Notes under the pieces: model-generated
Seen by the model: the letters and a program-made list of their open reading frames with translations, nothing else
What the model was told of the DNA's origin: nothing
Databases searched by the model: none
Shown here: positions 41,101-48,779 of the stretch, in pieces
Position numbering within the stretch: position 1 is the stretch's first letter
Layout: each line of letters opens with the position of its first letter
Source: Chlorobiota bacterium
GTDB taxonomy: Bacteria > Bacteroidota > Bacteroidia > Bacteroidales > VadinHA17
NCBI GenBank assembly: GCA_013152085.1
Contig: JAADHC010000058.1
Span: 1-64,000, forward strand
Length of the DNA stretch: 64,000 nucleotides
Direction: 5' to 3'
Translations under genes and position numbers: made by a program

Positions 41101-42399
41101 AGGAAGAGGAAACAGAAACCAATTATGCCCGGGATCATGTCTTCCACACCCATAAAAGACAGAGTACTGTATTTTCCATACATGAATGACAGTTCTTATG
41201 TAGCTGCTGCGGCTGTAAGAAGTTGCGGACTTGATTCTGAATCATTACCTATGCAGGATAAAGAAAGCATGGAATTGGGCAGGAAATATACCTCTGGCAG
41301 GGAATGTTTCCCAATGATCTGTACTACAGGTAGTTTTCTTAAGAAATTATTTGAGCCTCATGTAAATCCTGAAAAAGTGAGCTTTTTTATGCCGGATCAT
41401 AATGGCCCGTGCCGTTTTGGTCAGTATAATAAGTTCCAGCGTATTGTATTTGACCGATTGGGTTTTAACAAAGCTGAAATCATTTCTCCCAGCAATGATA
41501 CTTCATATGAGGATATTTCAGGGGGGCATGGAACAAAATTCAGGTTTACTGCATGGAAGGGATTTGTTGCCGTGGATTTGTTGCGAAAGTTGAAACAGGA
41601 AAGGAAGCCTTATGAACTTATTAAAGGAATCACCGAGAAGATTTATAACGAATCCCTGGATGCTGTGATCAGGTCAGTGGAAAATGGAGCCAAAGATCTT
41701 TCGGATGTTCTGCATCGTGCTGCGGAAAGATTTAATGTTATTGCGACAAAGGATGGGGAACGACATCCTGTAATTGTAGTCGTGGGAGAGATTTTTATGC
41801 GAGACAATCCATTCTGCAGCGGGTTTATCATAGACCGGCTTGAAAAATTTGGGGCAGAAACTTTTGTGGCTCCTTTTTCGGAGTGGTTGAGTTATTCCAC
41901 ATATCGTTATACCCGGGACAGTTTGTGGAAAAGAGATGTAGGAGGGTTAATAAAATCGAAGATTCAGGATATTTCACAAAATATTTCCTCCGGTAAACTG
42001 TATAAAGCTGTGCATGGGTTTATTGACGATGTAAGAGATATTACGGTGAAAGACATGTTAAAGAATTGTGGCCCGTATATTCACAGACACTATGACGGGG
42101 ATCCGGCATTAAATTATGGCAGTGCCGTAGCCTTGGCTAAGACGGGTATTTCCGGTATTGTCAATATTCTCCCGCTTACCTGTGCTCCCGGTACGGTAGT
42201 TGCCTCTATCTCGCATAGGTTCAAACGGGATAATAATAATCTTCCTTATGAAAATATTGCGTATGACGGACAGGAAGATGCATCTATTGAGCTTAGACTT
42301 CAGGCTTTTATGCATCAGGCACGGGAATATGCTAAAATCAATGGTTATAATCAACCTGGTGCATGGCATTTATACCCTGAGACTACTTTTAACTCTTAG
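38137..42399 (+). CDS. acyl-CoA dehydratase activase-related protein, two activator domains plus DUF2229
   Basis: A 1,420-residue cytoplasmic protein. Residues 1-290 and about 320-615 are two BadF/BadG/BcrA/HgdC-type ATPase domains (FLGLDIGSISINTVLID; GLDVGSLSTNVVLIDKE). Each has the cluster Cys in LCAAGTGSF / VCAAGTGSF and a second Cys in GRCSVFAKTD / TRCTVFMESD. Then comes a Cys-rich stretch (FVCNGCSNHC, GGRC), and a long DUF2229/HgdB-like region with further Cys (for example AETCFPVELMHGH, GRECFPMICTTG, ITCAPGT-like LTCAPGT). Such giant proteins are found in anaerobes; activators of this family drive electrons into dehydratases with ATP. The substrate here is unknown. ATG 38137 matches the domain start; 38098 is also open. 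Confidence 0.9.
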   Translation: MSSVLFLGLDIGSISINTVLIDQGRAVVENHYHYCHGRPFHLLKDILTDIYTRYTQNDILAIALTGTGGALARDLIGGQFVNEIIAQSEAVGNLYPEVKTVIEMGGEDSKLILMHSEGGQEVSRLSDFTLNNLCAAGTGSFLDQQANRLGLSIENEFGQMALQSENPPRIAGRCSVFAKTDMIHLQQIATPVYDIVAGLCFAVARNFISSHGKGKKLEVPILFQGGVAANYGVVRAFKELLHTKEGEFIIPDHYASMGAIGAVFHLMNKTSTEIVPYKGIQQLDEYLKGDQSGGGRQEPLKEAETVYDKKAYPIPASVDKLEVSLGLDVGSLSTNVVLIDKENHVIARRYLPTAGKPLEAIRRGMSEIFEEVGDRVKVIAAGTTGSGRYLTGDFIGADAIRNEITAQATAAIDFDRKVDTIFEIGGQDSKYISIDDGFVVDFEMNKVCAAGTGSFLEEQAEKLKINIKEEFGNLALKAKRPAALGTRCTVFMESDLNSHQQKGVEKDNLVGGLAYSIVENYIQKVVRKKRIGDHIFFQGGVTNNKAVVAAFEKVTGKKIIVPPHFDVTGAIGVAILSRDSVKDGQKTRFKGFDISKVPYTIDSFVCNGCSNHCEIRRVRIEGEGRPLFFGGRCEKWDLDERKRKGGDLPDLFKERIGFLLDGFKEEPKNGRITIGIPRGLMIFYQQFPFWKTFFQELGFHVVLSDESDNDMIKTALGMVVAETCFPVELMHGHIRNLFYKKADYVFAPFVINAEAEKDNTTMNYNCPWIQTFSFMVKAALGRKEEEERMLIPALNFKYFGRVLNKELTDFMKGKFNIPGKNVIRAIKKAERAQKKFEERVVLRGQEILGNLPEDKEAIVILGRPYNTSDPALNLGIIEKLINQDVLPVPIDYLPLGSEHILQDYPQMYWNNGQKVLAAARIVAREKDLHAIYVTNFRCGPDSFLSHFVQEEMRGKPYLEVEIDEHGADAGMITRYEAFLDSLRGSRLARKRKQKPIMPGIMSSTPIKDRVLYFPYMNDSSYVAAAAVRSCGLDSESLPMQDKESMELGRKYTSGRECFPMICTTGSFLKKLFEPHVNPEKVSFFMPDHNGPCRFGQYNKFQRIVFDRLGFNKAEIISPSNDTSYEDISGGHGTKFRFTAWKGFVAVDLLRKLKQERKPYELIKGITEKIYNESLDAVIRSVENGAKDLSDVLHRAAERFNVIATKDGERHPVIVVVGEIFMRDNPFCSGFIIDRLEKFGAETFVAPFSEWLSYSTYRYTRDSLWKRDVGGLIKSKIQDISQNISSGKLYKAVHGFIDDVRDITVKDMLKNCGPYIHRHYDGDPALNYGSAVALAKTGISGIVNILPLTCAPGTVVASISHRFKRDNNNLPYENIAYDGQEDASIELRLQAFMHQAREYAKINGYNQPGAWHLYPETTFNS

Positions 42400-42497
42400 A
42401 TTATTTTCGGAATCAGAACTTGTATTTTTCTGCAAAGTTTTTTTATAATAATCATTAACTTAGGCAACTCAATTATTAACTAAACATTAAAAAAGAG

Positions 42498-43211
42498 ATG
42501 AAATATTTTATAGGATTATTGCTGGTTCTTGTTTCTATGCCAGCCTTAAAAGCTCAGGATTGTACTACATATTTCCCGGCAAGAACCGGTGCTGAGGTAG
42601 TAATGACCAATTATGACCAAAAAGGAAAAGTTACGAGTACTTCGCAGATGAAAGTGCTCGAAGTAAATCAGACTGCTGAAGGTCTTCAGATCAAAGTTGA
42701 GTCAAACATTGACATAAATGAAAAGGATAAGAAATCGAAGGATGAAGAAAATCCCGATTTACATTCGAAGCTGACTTTTTATTGTAAGGACGGGGAATTT
42801 TATATTGACATGAAAGAGTTTATGTCGAATTTGAGCCTGCAACAGTACGAAGGGATGGAATTTGATGTCAGTTCAAAAGATATGGCTATTCCTTCGCATC
42901 CAAAGGTTGGCCAGACATTGGATGACGGAAGTCTTACGATGGTAATATCAAACAATGGAGTGAAATTAATTACCATCACCGTAGATATAACCAACAGGAA
43001 AGTAGCTGCCAAGGAAAAAGTGGAAACACCGGCAGGTACGTTCGACTGTTTTAAGGTTACGTATGATATTCATTCCCGTTTTGGATTTGTGAAGACGGTC
43101 GGATCTGCCAGTGTCTGGTATGCAAAAGGTATCGGTACGGTAAAATCGGAGAATTTTAATAAAAAAGGGAAACTTACGGATTATTCCCTCCTTACCAGGT
43201 TGGTAAAGTAG
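42498..43211 (+). CDS. exported TapB-like (DUF3108-related) protein
   Basis: The 237-residue protein has a signal peptide (residues 1-19, ending LKA). The mature part begins with CTTYFPARTGAEVVMTNYD and has a closing pattern KEKVETPAGTFDCFKVTYD...VWYAKGIGTVKSE, typical of TapB/DUF3108-like exported beta proteins. Function not established. It is convergent with the response regulator gene, seven bases apart. Confidence 0.7.
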   Translation: MKYFIGLLLVLVSMPALKAQDCTTYFPARTGAEVVMTNYDQKGKVTSTSQMKVLEVNQTAEGLQIKVESNIDINEKDKKSKDEENPDLHSKLTFYCKDGEFYIDMKEFMSNLSLQQYEGMEFDVSSKDMAIPSHPKVGQTLDDGSLTMVISNNGVKLITITVDITNRKVAAKEKVETPAGTFDCFKVTYDIHSRFGFVKTVGSASVWYAKGIGTVKSENFNKKGKLTDYSLLTRLVK

Positions 43212-43218
43212 TATCTGG

Positions 43219-43902
43219 TTATCCGATCAGTTTAAATCCTTTGCCATGAACATTGATGATCTCAATTGAAGGATCGTCTTTGAGGTATTTACGCAATTTG
43301 GTAATATAAACGTCCATACTTCTGGCATTGAAGTATGAATCATCCATCCAGATGGTTCTTAAAGTGAAATTACGTTCAAGAACCTGATTTTTATGATGGC
43401 ACAATAAACGGAGGAGTTCTGATTCCTTGGTGGTGAGTTTCTGGATATTACCTTCAAAGTTAAGTTCCTGTTTGTTGGCATCGAAAATATATTTACCAAT
43501 GTTAAATACTTCCTGACCGGGACCGGTGTTTTTACCTGAACGTCTTAAAATGGCTTCGATACGGACAAGAAGTTCTTCCATACTGAAAGGTTTGGTAATA
43601 TAATCATCTGCCCCGATACGGAATCCTTCCAGAACATCTTCTTTAAGGGATTTGGCTGTTAGAAAAATAATCGGGATATCTGAATTAATTTCGCGAATTT
43701 CGCGTGCCAGGGTAAAACCGTCTTTGATTGGCATCATGATATCGAGGAGGCAGAGGTCAAAATGGTCGGTAGTAAAACCTTTAAAAGCATGTTCGCCATC
43801 TGCGTATAAAATGGTTTCATAGCCTTTTACTTTAAGGTATTCAGTCAGAAGCGTACCGAGATTTTCATCATCTTCGGCCAGAAGGATTCTTTTTTTTACC
43901 AT
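43219..43902 (-). CDS. OmpR-family response regulator
   Basis: The 227-residue protein has a receiver domain with acidic pocket (EDD, 10-12), phosphoacceptor Asp54 (LLDIMMP), Thr in FLTAKS and Lys in ITKPFS, then an OmpR-type winged helix (about 130-227, TTKESELLRLL). The ATG at 43902 (MVKKRILLAEDD) is chosen over 43995 because residues before it lie in the kinase gene and do not fit the fold. It overlaps the kinase 3' end by 35 bases, so the pair is translationally linked. It resembles Bacteroides RprY. Confidence 0.93.
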   Translation of the reverse strand: MVKKRILLAEDDENLGTLLTEYLKVKGYETILYADGEHAFKGFTTDHFDLCLLDIMMPIKDGFTLAREIREINSDIPIIFLTAKSLKEDVLEGFRIGADDYITKPFSMEELLVRIEAILRRSGKNTGPGQEVFNIGKYIFDANKQELNFEGNIQKLTTKESELLRLLCHHKNQVLERNFTLRTIWMDDSYFNARSMDVYITKLRKYLKDDPSIEIINVHGKGFKLIG

Positions 43903-45454
43903 GTTTTTTCTGGTTAACGGGTAGTACAATAATAAAACGTGTTCCCTGTCCGGGTTGGCTTTCCACACGAATCGTACCGTTGTGTGCTTCGACAACTTTT
44001 TGTACGTAGCTTAAGCCCAGTCCAAAACCTTTGACGTTATGGATATTTCCGGTAGGGATGCGGTAAAATTTATCAAAGATTTTTTTCAGGTTATCTTTTG
44101 AGATCCCGATACCATTATCTTTTACGGAAATGACCATGCCATCATTATGATCAGAAGTTGAAACCTGAATTAGCGGTGAATCCGGAGTATATTTTATAGC
44201 ATTGTCAAGAAGATTCGAAAACAGGTTGGACACATGCATCTCATCCACATACAGGAGATACTTTTTTGCCTGGAAATTTACCATAATCCGTCCATCCTTA
44301 TTTTTAACCTGAAGGACAAAATTATTGATAACATGGGACAATAGCTTATGAATGTTAATTTCTTTGAGATTTAATTGCAGTTTTCCCCGGTCAAAGATGG
44401 CCATCTGGAGTACTTTTTCCACCTGGTGGCTTAATCTCTTTGTCTCATCTTCAATAACTTGAGATATATGGTCTAAGTTTTTTTCTTCCGGAGTGATTGA
44501 TTGATCTTTTAACATCTGGGATGCAAGTGAAATAGTCGAAATCGGGGTTTTCAACTCATGCGTCATGTTATTCACAAAATCAGTTTTAATATCTGATAAT
44601 CTCTTTTGCTGGAGCATAATATATAAAGTAAAAGCAAAAAGAAGAAAAAAGAAAATGGTCAGAAATTCGGATGAATAGCCGATAATCCCTACAGATTGCT
44701 TCAGGTATTTATCTTCATCCGGAAAATATAAGACCAGTTGATTTCCCTGGTTCACCAGATCGTTTGGGAAAAGTGTCTTTTGGTACGTATGATACCCTGT
44801 TCCTTTTTCGGTAAAACCGGGACTTTTAAAAACGATTTTGTTGTTTTTATTTTTAACTGAATATTCAAAATTTTGGCTGATCCCGTGTTCCTGCAATTTA
44901 CTACGAATAATGTAGAAGAGTTGGACCGGATTAATTCTTTGTTCAATGGATGGAGGTATCCGGATAATTCTGTCAAGGATGTTTTCAACCAGAATTGTGC
45001 GTTTCGATATAGTGGAAGCATAACCACGCAGATTTTCGATATTCTGGGCATCATTATCCTGGTCAAAGAACAGTGTGTATTCGGAAGAGAAGACAGAATC
45101 ACCGCTATGTTTATTTATATTCCCATTTAATATTTTCCTTTCTATCCTAACATGATCAGCACCGGGTTTCATATTCAACTCCAGAGAATCCTTATTACCG
45201 GGTCTGGAAATAATCATGTGGTAAGTAACCCCGTCGTTTTGCATGTTTTTTTGGAGTTCCTTTATCACTACGGAATATGTTTCTTCGTTTTCAAGAGCAG
45301 AGACAATTTCATCCGTAGTTTGATCAATGGTATGTTCAAACTGCTCCCGATTGACTTTCAGCGCCTGGTTTAGCCATAAAGACTGAACATAGATCAGTGC
45401 TGTAAGTCCTGCAATCATTAAAATACTTATGGTCCAGAGGATCTTCTTATTCAT
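43868..45454 (-). CDS. two-component sensor histidine kinase
   Basis: The 528-residue kinase has membrane segments at about 7-27 and 262-283 framing a periplasmic sensor region, a HisKA domain with His299 (MTHELKTPIS), and a HATPase domain with N-box NLFSNLLDNAIKYT and G-box DNGIGISKDNLKK, GFGLGLSYV. It is RprX-like by layout. The stimulus is unknown. It is first in the operon with the response regulator. A TATCTTTG box ends eight bases before the ATG, so its message may be nearly leaderless. Confidence 0.92.
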   Translation of the reverse strand: MNKKILWTISILMIAGLTALIYVQSLWLNQALKVNREQFEHTIDQTTDEIVSALENEETYSVVIKELQKNMQNDGVTYHMIISRPGNKDSLELNMKPGADHVRIERKILNGNINKHSGDSVFSSEYTLFFDQDNDAQNIENLRGYASTISKRTILVENILDRIIRIPPSIEQRINPVQLFYIIRSKLQEHGISQNFEYSVKNKNNKIVFKSPGFTEKGTGYHTYQKTLFPNDLVNQGNQLVLYFPDEDKYLKQSVGIIGYSSEFLTIFFFLLFAFTLYIMLQQKRLSDIKTDFVNNMTHELKTPISTISLASQMLKDQSITPEEKNLDHISQVIEDETKRLSHQVEKVLQMAIFDRGKLQLNLKEINIHKLLSHVINNFVLQVKNKDGRIMVNFQAKKYLLYVDEMHVSNLFSNLLDNAIKYTPDSPLIQVSTSDHNDGMVISVKDNGIGISKDNLKKIFDKFYRIPTGNIHNVKGFGLGLSYVQKVVEAHNGTIRVESQPGQGTRFIIVLPVNQKKHGKKKNPSGRR

Positions 45455-45461
45455 GGTATTA

Positions 45462-45469
45462 CAAAGATA
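45462..45469 (-). promoter_or_regulatory. -7 box (TATCTTTG) directly before the kinase gene
   Basis: Full consensus match on the minus strand. The predicted start of transcription falls at about the ATG (45454), implying a leaderless or very short-leader message. Confidence 0.45.
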
Positions 45470-45543
45470 ATGTACTCAATGAGAGAAAGGGTCATTTTAA
45501 CATACTTTAACACCCGTTAAGACTTGTTAACGATTGTATGCAG

Positions 45544-45551
45544 TATCTTTG
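45544..45551 (+). promoter_or_regulatory. -7 box (TATCTTTG) of a short transcript
   Basis: Full match to TAnnTTTG with a TTG 17 bases upstream as a possible -33 element. It is 12 bases before the ATG of a small ORF and 340 bases before a strong terminator on the same strand. Confidence 0.55.
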
Positions 45552-45563
45552 CAGTGTGTAAAA

Positions 45564-45811
45564 ATGAAAACCGCTTACGAAAAACAGGTCATCTCAAGCT
45601 TTATTGTTTTAAGGGGAAAAGAAGCGGAAAAAAGTTTTGAACGAAATACGGATGAAAAGGTGCGGGTAAAAATATAAAGGTTATTGTTCAATCAGATGAT
45701 AAGTCTGGCATGAAAATTGTTGAAAAAGATATACAGGGAAAGAAATGAGGAGAAGATCATAACGGGATTGAAGTCATTGTGGAAGAAAAAGAGCAAAAAA
45801 AAAGCAAATAA
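45564..45811 (+). pseudogene. broken small gene or small RNA between promoter and terminator
   Basis: From ATG 45564 a 37-codon frame runs to 45677 (ends DEKVRVKI). The coding pattern then goes on in frame 2 (KVIVQSDDKSGMKIVEKDIQ), is stopped by TGA at 45746, and continues in the same frame (GEDHNGIEVIVEEKEQ) to TAA at 45811. The joined product would be a Lys/Glu/Val-rich protein of about 80 residues. No family is recognised. Promoter and terminator are intact, so either a small protein gene has decayed or the transcript acts as RNA. It lies divergent from the kinase gene. Confidence 0.4.
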
Positions 45812-45891
45812 AGATAAGGTTTTTGAAAATAAAAAGAAAGGAAAAAAGCAGTAGGTTTTTGGTTTAGGTTAGTTTATGGGTTAATACAGGT

Positions 45892-45927
45892 AAGTGGGGA
45901 TAAGCTTTGTTTATCCCCACTTTTTTT
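45892..45927 (+). terminator. strong terminator of the short transcript
   Basis: A perfect 12-bp stem (45892-45903 with 45911-45922), 7-base loop and T-run on the plus strand. No plus-strand gene other than the broken small ORF lies upstream. On the minus strand no T-run follows. Confidence 0.85.
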
Positions 45928-46357
45928 ATTCTATTAGCAAGCGTGCAGGATTGGAAATATCTGCCGGATTCATCAGGAATGCGGCCTGGATGCCGGGAAC
46001 TTTTTTCAGCTGAGACAACAGATTCTTTTGTAGGTTACTTTCGATTAATTCAGGAATGATCAGCAGGAAGTCGAATGTTGGCCATTCGGTAACCAGAAAC
46101 CCTTCGGGGGACCGGTTTTGGATAAGAAAATAAGAGATCTTCCGTGTTTCGTCATTAAAAAAGAATACGGGGAAATGCAAAGTTTCTTCATTACCTGGGC
46201 GGATTTCTTCCAGGTCTTCTCTACGGGAAAATGACATTTCCATACTGTTGTTCAATGCCCAGGTCAGCGTATAGCCTTTCTCGTGCGAAGATATGCCAAT
46301 AATCGTAAACAGATCATGATTATGGCCTTCCAGCTTTATGATTTTTTTCTTTTTCAT
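45926..46357 (-). CDS. IPExxxVDY-type family protein
   Basis: The 143-residue protein is last in the acpP-fabF-rnc operon, one base after rnc. It fits the Bacteroidota IPExxxVDY family by layout: YTLTWALNNSMEMSFSRREDL, a middle FFNDETRKISYFLIQNR, and TFDFLLIIPE, then a helix of Leu/Lys residues. Function unknown. The family is restricted to Bacteroidota and regularly sits next to rnc, which supports the call more than the motifs do. Confidence 0.75.
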   Translation of the reverse strand: MKKKKIIKLEGHNHDLFTIIGISSHEKGYTLTWALNNSMEMSFSRREDLEEIRPGNEETLHFPVFFFNDETRKISYFLIQNRSPEGFLVTEWPTFDFLLIIPELIESNLQKNLLSQLKKVPGIQAAFLMNPADISNPARLLIE

Positions 46358-46358
46358 C

Positions 46359-47096
46359 TTAAGCAGGGTTTGAATAGATCAGTTTCTTCCAGGCCTGTCT
46401 TGCAGCTTCCTGTTCTGCAGCTTTTTTTGTTTTTCCTTTTCCTTTTCCTAATGGTTTCTGGTTTACCAGAAGCAGGGTGGAAAAAATAATACCACCTTTG
46501 GTTTCAGTTTCAATTTGAGTAGTCTGAAAAATAAAATCCTGTTTATTTTTCTGGCACCAATTTAAAAACAGGCTTTTAAAATCAGTTTCCTGGTTTAATA
46601 TATGGTCAATATCTATATGTTTTTCAAGCAGGTGGTCAAGAAAATATCTTCGGGTTTTGCGGTAGCCTTTATCAAGGAACATTGCTCCGATTAGTGCTTC
46701 CAGTGTATTGGCATAGAGATAGGTTTGGTCATCCTGAAGTGAGGTTGTTTCGCCGTAAATTTTATCCAAACCCATGGAACGAGCAATACGCTCCTGATAA
46801 TTCCGACTGATTATTTTGGCTCTGATTTTGCTTAACTGTCCCTCATTTTTATTGGGAAAAACACGATACAGAAGTTCGGAAACCAGATTTGTAAATACAG
46901 CATCTCCAAGATACTCCAGCCGTTCATTATTCATGGGATTTCCTTCTTTGATCATTGTCCTGGATTTAGGGATAAATGCCAATTCGTATACGGATAAATC
47001 CCGCGGGGTGATTCCAAGCTGTTTTTTAAGGAGCATATAAAACCCCTTTTGATGATTCAAAAGGGGTTTATCTTGTTTTCGAGGGAATTTTAGCAC
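46359..47096 (-). CDS. rnc: ribonuclease III
   Basis: The 245-residue protein has the RNase III signature NNERLEYLGDAVF (about residues 51-63), the second acidic site EALIGAMFLDKG and a C-terminal double-strand RNA-binding domain (GKGKGKTKKAAEQEAARQAW). It cuts double-stranded RNA in rRNA and mRNA processing. It starts two bases after the fabF stop. A perfect 13-bp hairpin spans codons 10-19; an ATG at 47036 just after it is an alternative start, but KGFY before that Met matches other Bacteroidota Rnc N-termini, which favours 47096. Confidence 0.95.
   Translation of the reverse strand: MLKFPRKQDKPLLNHQKGFYMLLKKQLGITPRDLSVYELAFIPKSRTMIKEGNPMNNERLEYLGDAVFTNLVSELLYRVFPNKNEGQLSKIRAKIISRNYQERIARSMGLDKIYGETTSLQDDQTYLYANTLEALIGAMFLDKGYRKTRRYFLDHLLEKHIDIDHILNQETDFKSLFLNWCQKNKQDFIFQTTQIETETKGGIIFSTLLLVNQKPLGKGKGKTKKAAEQEAARQAWKKLIYSNPA
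47040..47069 (-). promoter_or_regulatory. perfect 13-bp hairpin at the 5' end of rnc
   Basis: Arms 47040-47052 and 47057-47069 are exact inverted copies with a 4-base loop. On the mRNA the stem lies 27 to 57 bases into rnc and ends four bases before an internal ATG. It could be an attenuator or an RNase III self-cleavage site; it has only four U after the stem. Confidence 0.55.
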
Positions 47097-47098
47097 GT

Positions 47099-48352
47099 CT
47101 ATGCTTCAAACTTTTTTAGTATTAAAGAGGCATTATGTCCGCCAAAGCCAAATGTATTACTTAAAACAGCTTTAACTTCGCGGTGTTTGGCTTTGTTAAA
47201 AGTCAGGTCCAGTTTTGGGTCGATTTCAGGATCATCCTCGAAATGGTTAATAGTAGGCGGGATAATTCCTTTCTCCAATGCCATAAGAGAAGCGATTGCT
47301 TCAACAGCGCCCGCAGCACCAAGAAGATGACCTGTCATGGATTTAGTCGAGCTAATACTAAGTTTATAGGCATGGTCTCCAAAAACATTGAGAATCGCAA
47401 GAGATTCGGCAATATCTCCACGGGGAGTTGCCGTCCCGTGAACATTTATATAATCGATCTCTTCCGGTGTCATTTCGGCATCTTCAAGTGCATTTTGGAT
47501 AACCAATGTAGCTCCAAGACCGTCCGGATGAGGTGCGGTTAAATGATAAGCATCAGCAGACAGCCCGCCCCCGGCCACCTCGGCATATATTTTGGCGCCA
47601 CGGGCTTTGGCATGTTCCAGCTCTTCAAGAATGAGCGTGCCGGCACCTTCTCCCATAACAAATCCATCGCGGGATTTGTCAAACGGCCTCGAAGCCGTTT
47701 TATACTCGTCATTGCGTGTACTTAAGGCCATCATCGCATTAAATCCGCCAACCCCGACTTCATTTATAGCGGCCTCTGCTCCTCCGGTCACAAACGCATC
47801 GGCCTTACCCAGACGTATATAGTTAAACGCGTCAATAATGGCATTTGCGGATGTGGAACAGGCAGATACGGTTCCGAAATTAGGCCCGTGAAAACCATAT
47901 CTCATGGAAATATTGCCGGCAGCAATGTCCGATATCATTTTCGGGATGAAAAACGGACTGAACCGGGGCGTTCCATCTCCTCTTGCAAACTGGGCAATTT
48001 CATCATAAAAAGTTTTGATTCCACCAATTCCGGAACCAAAAATAACACCAACCCTGTTTCTATCTATTTTTTCCAGGTCGAATCCGGCATCAGTAATTGC
48101 TTCCTGAGTGCTAATTAAAGCATATTGGGTATAAAGATCAAGTTTCCGCAGTTCTTTACGATCAAAATATTTGGAACCATCGTAATTCTTGACCTCACAG
48201 GCAAAACGTGTTTTGTGTTTTTCCGGGTTAAAATGTGTAATAAGATTGCTACCGCTAACACCTTTTTCAAGTGCGGACCAATAATCCGGGACATTGTTCC
48301 CAAGAGGTGTAATTGCCCCCAGGCCGGTAACTACTACACGTTTTAACGTCAT
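47099..48352 (-). CDS. fabF: beta-ketoacyl-ACP synthase II
   Basis: The 417-residue enzyme has the Cys-His-His triad of FabF: ACSTSANAI (catalytic Cys near 165), VHGTATPRGD and GHLLGAAGAVEA. It extends acyl-ACP by two carbons in fatty-acid synthesis. It follows acpP by 14 bases, so carrier and condensing enzyme are coexpressed, the usual Bacteroidota order. Length and ends (SNTFGFGGHNASL) are standard. Confidence 0.97.
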   Translation of the reverse strand: MTLKRVVVTGLGAITPLGNNVPDYWSALEKGVSGSNLITHFNPEKHKTRFACEVKNYDGSKYFDRKELRKLDLYTQYALISTQEAITDAGFDLEKIDRNRVGVIFGSGIGGIKTFYDEIAQFARGDGTPRFSPFFIPKMISDIAAGNISMRYGFHGPNFGTVSACSTSANAIIDAFNYIRLGKADAFVTGGAEAAINEVGVGGFNAMMALSTRNDEYKTASRPFDKSRDGFVMGEGAGTLILEELEHAKARGAKIYAEVAGGGLSADAYHLTAPHPDGLGATLVIQNALEDAEMTPEEIDYINVHGTATPRGDIAESLAILNVFGDHAYKLSISSTKSMTGHLLGAAGAVEAIASLMALEKGIIPPTINHFEDDPEIDPKLDLTFNKAKHREVKAVLSNTFGFGGHNASLILKKFEA

Positions 48353-48366
48353 AAATCCGGTATTAA

Positions 48367-48603
48367 CTACTTAACGTTTTCTTCAATATACTTGATGGCC
48401 TCACCCACGGTAGAAATGTTTTCAGCCTGGTCATCAGGTATCCCAATGTTAAATTCCTTTTCAAATTCCATGATCAGTTCAACAGTGTCGAGTGAATCTG
48501 CACCGAGATCATTTGTAAAACTAGCTTCAGGTGTTACTTCGCTTTCGTCTACACCTAATTTGTCAGCGATGATCGCTTTTACTTTTGCTGAAATGTCTGA
48601 CAT
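48367..48603 (-). CDS. acpP: acyl carrier protein
   Basis: The 78-residue acidic protein has the phosphopantetheine site [12 protein letters not shown] (Ser37). The ATG at 48603 ([12 protein letters not shown]) is chosen; the 12 codons open upstream have no family match. It carries acyl chains in fatty-acid synthesis and heads the operon acpP-fabF-rnc-IPE. Confidence 0.97.
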   Translation of the reverse strand: MSDISAKVKAIIADKLGVDESEVTPEASFTNDLGADSLDTVELIMEFEKEFNIGIPDDQAENISTVGEAIKYIEENVK

Positions 48604-48681
48604 GATGTTACAATTTAAGTTATTAATAAGGTTTTTCAAAAAATCTGTGCAAAGAAATGCAATTCAGTAAAAAATTTCAAA

Positions 48682-48689
48682 CAAATATA
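48682..48689 (-). promoter_or_regulatory. -7 box (TATATTTG) for the acpP operon
   Basis: Full consensus match on the minus strand, giving a leader of about 70 bases. A second full match (TATCTTTG) lies at 48772-48779 on the same strand and could be a further promoter. Confidence 0.5.
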
Positions 48690-48779
48690 ATTTTTTTTGT
48701 CATTTTTGAATGATTCTATATGGAGAACTTATCAAATGTTATACATTATAATCCTGAATATACCTATAATACAAAGATA

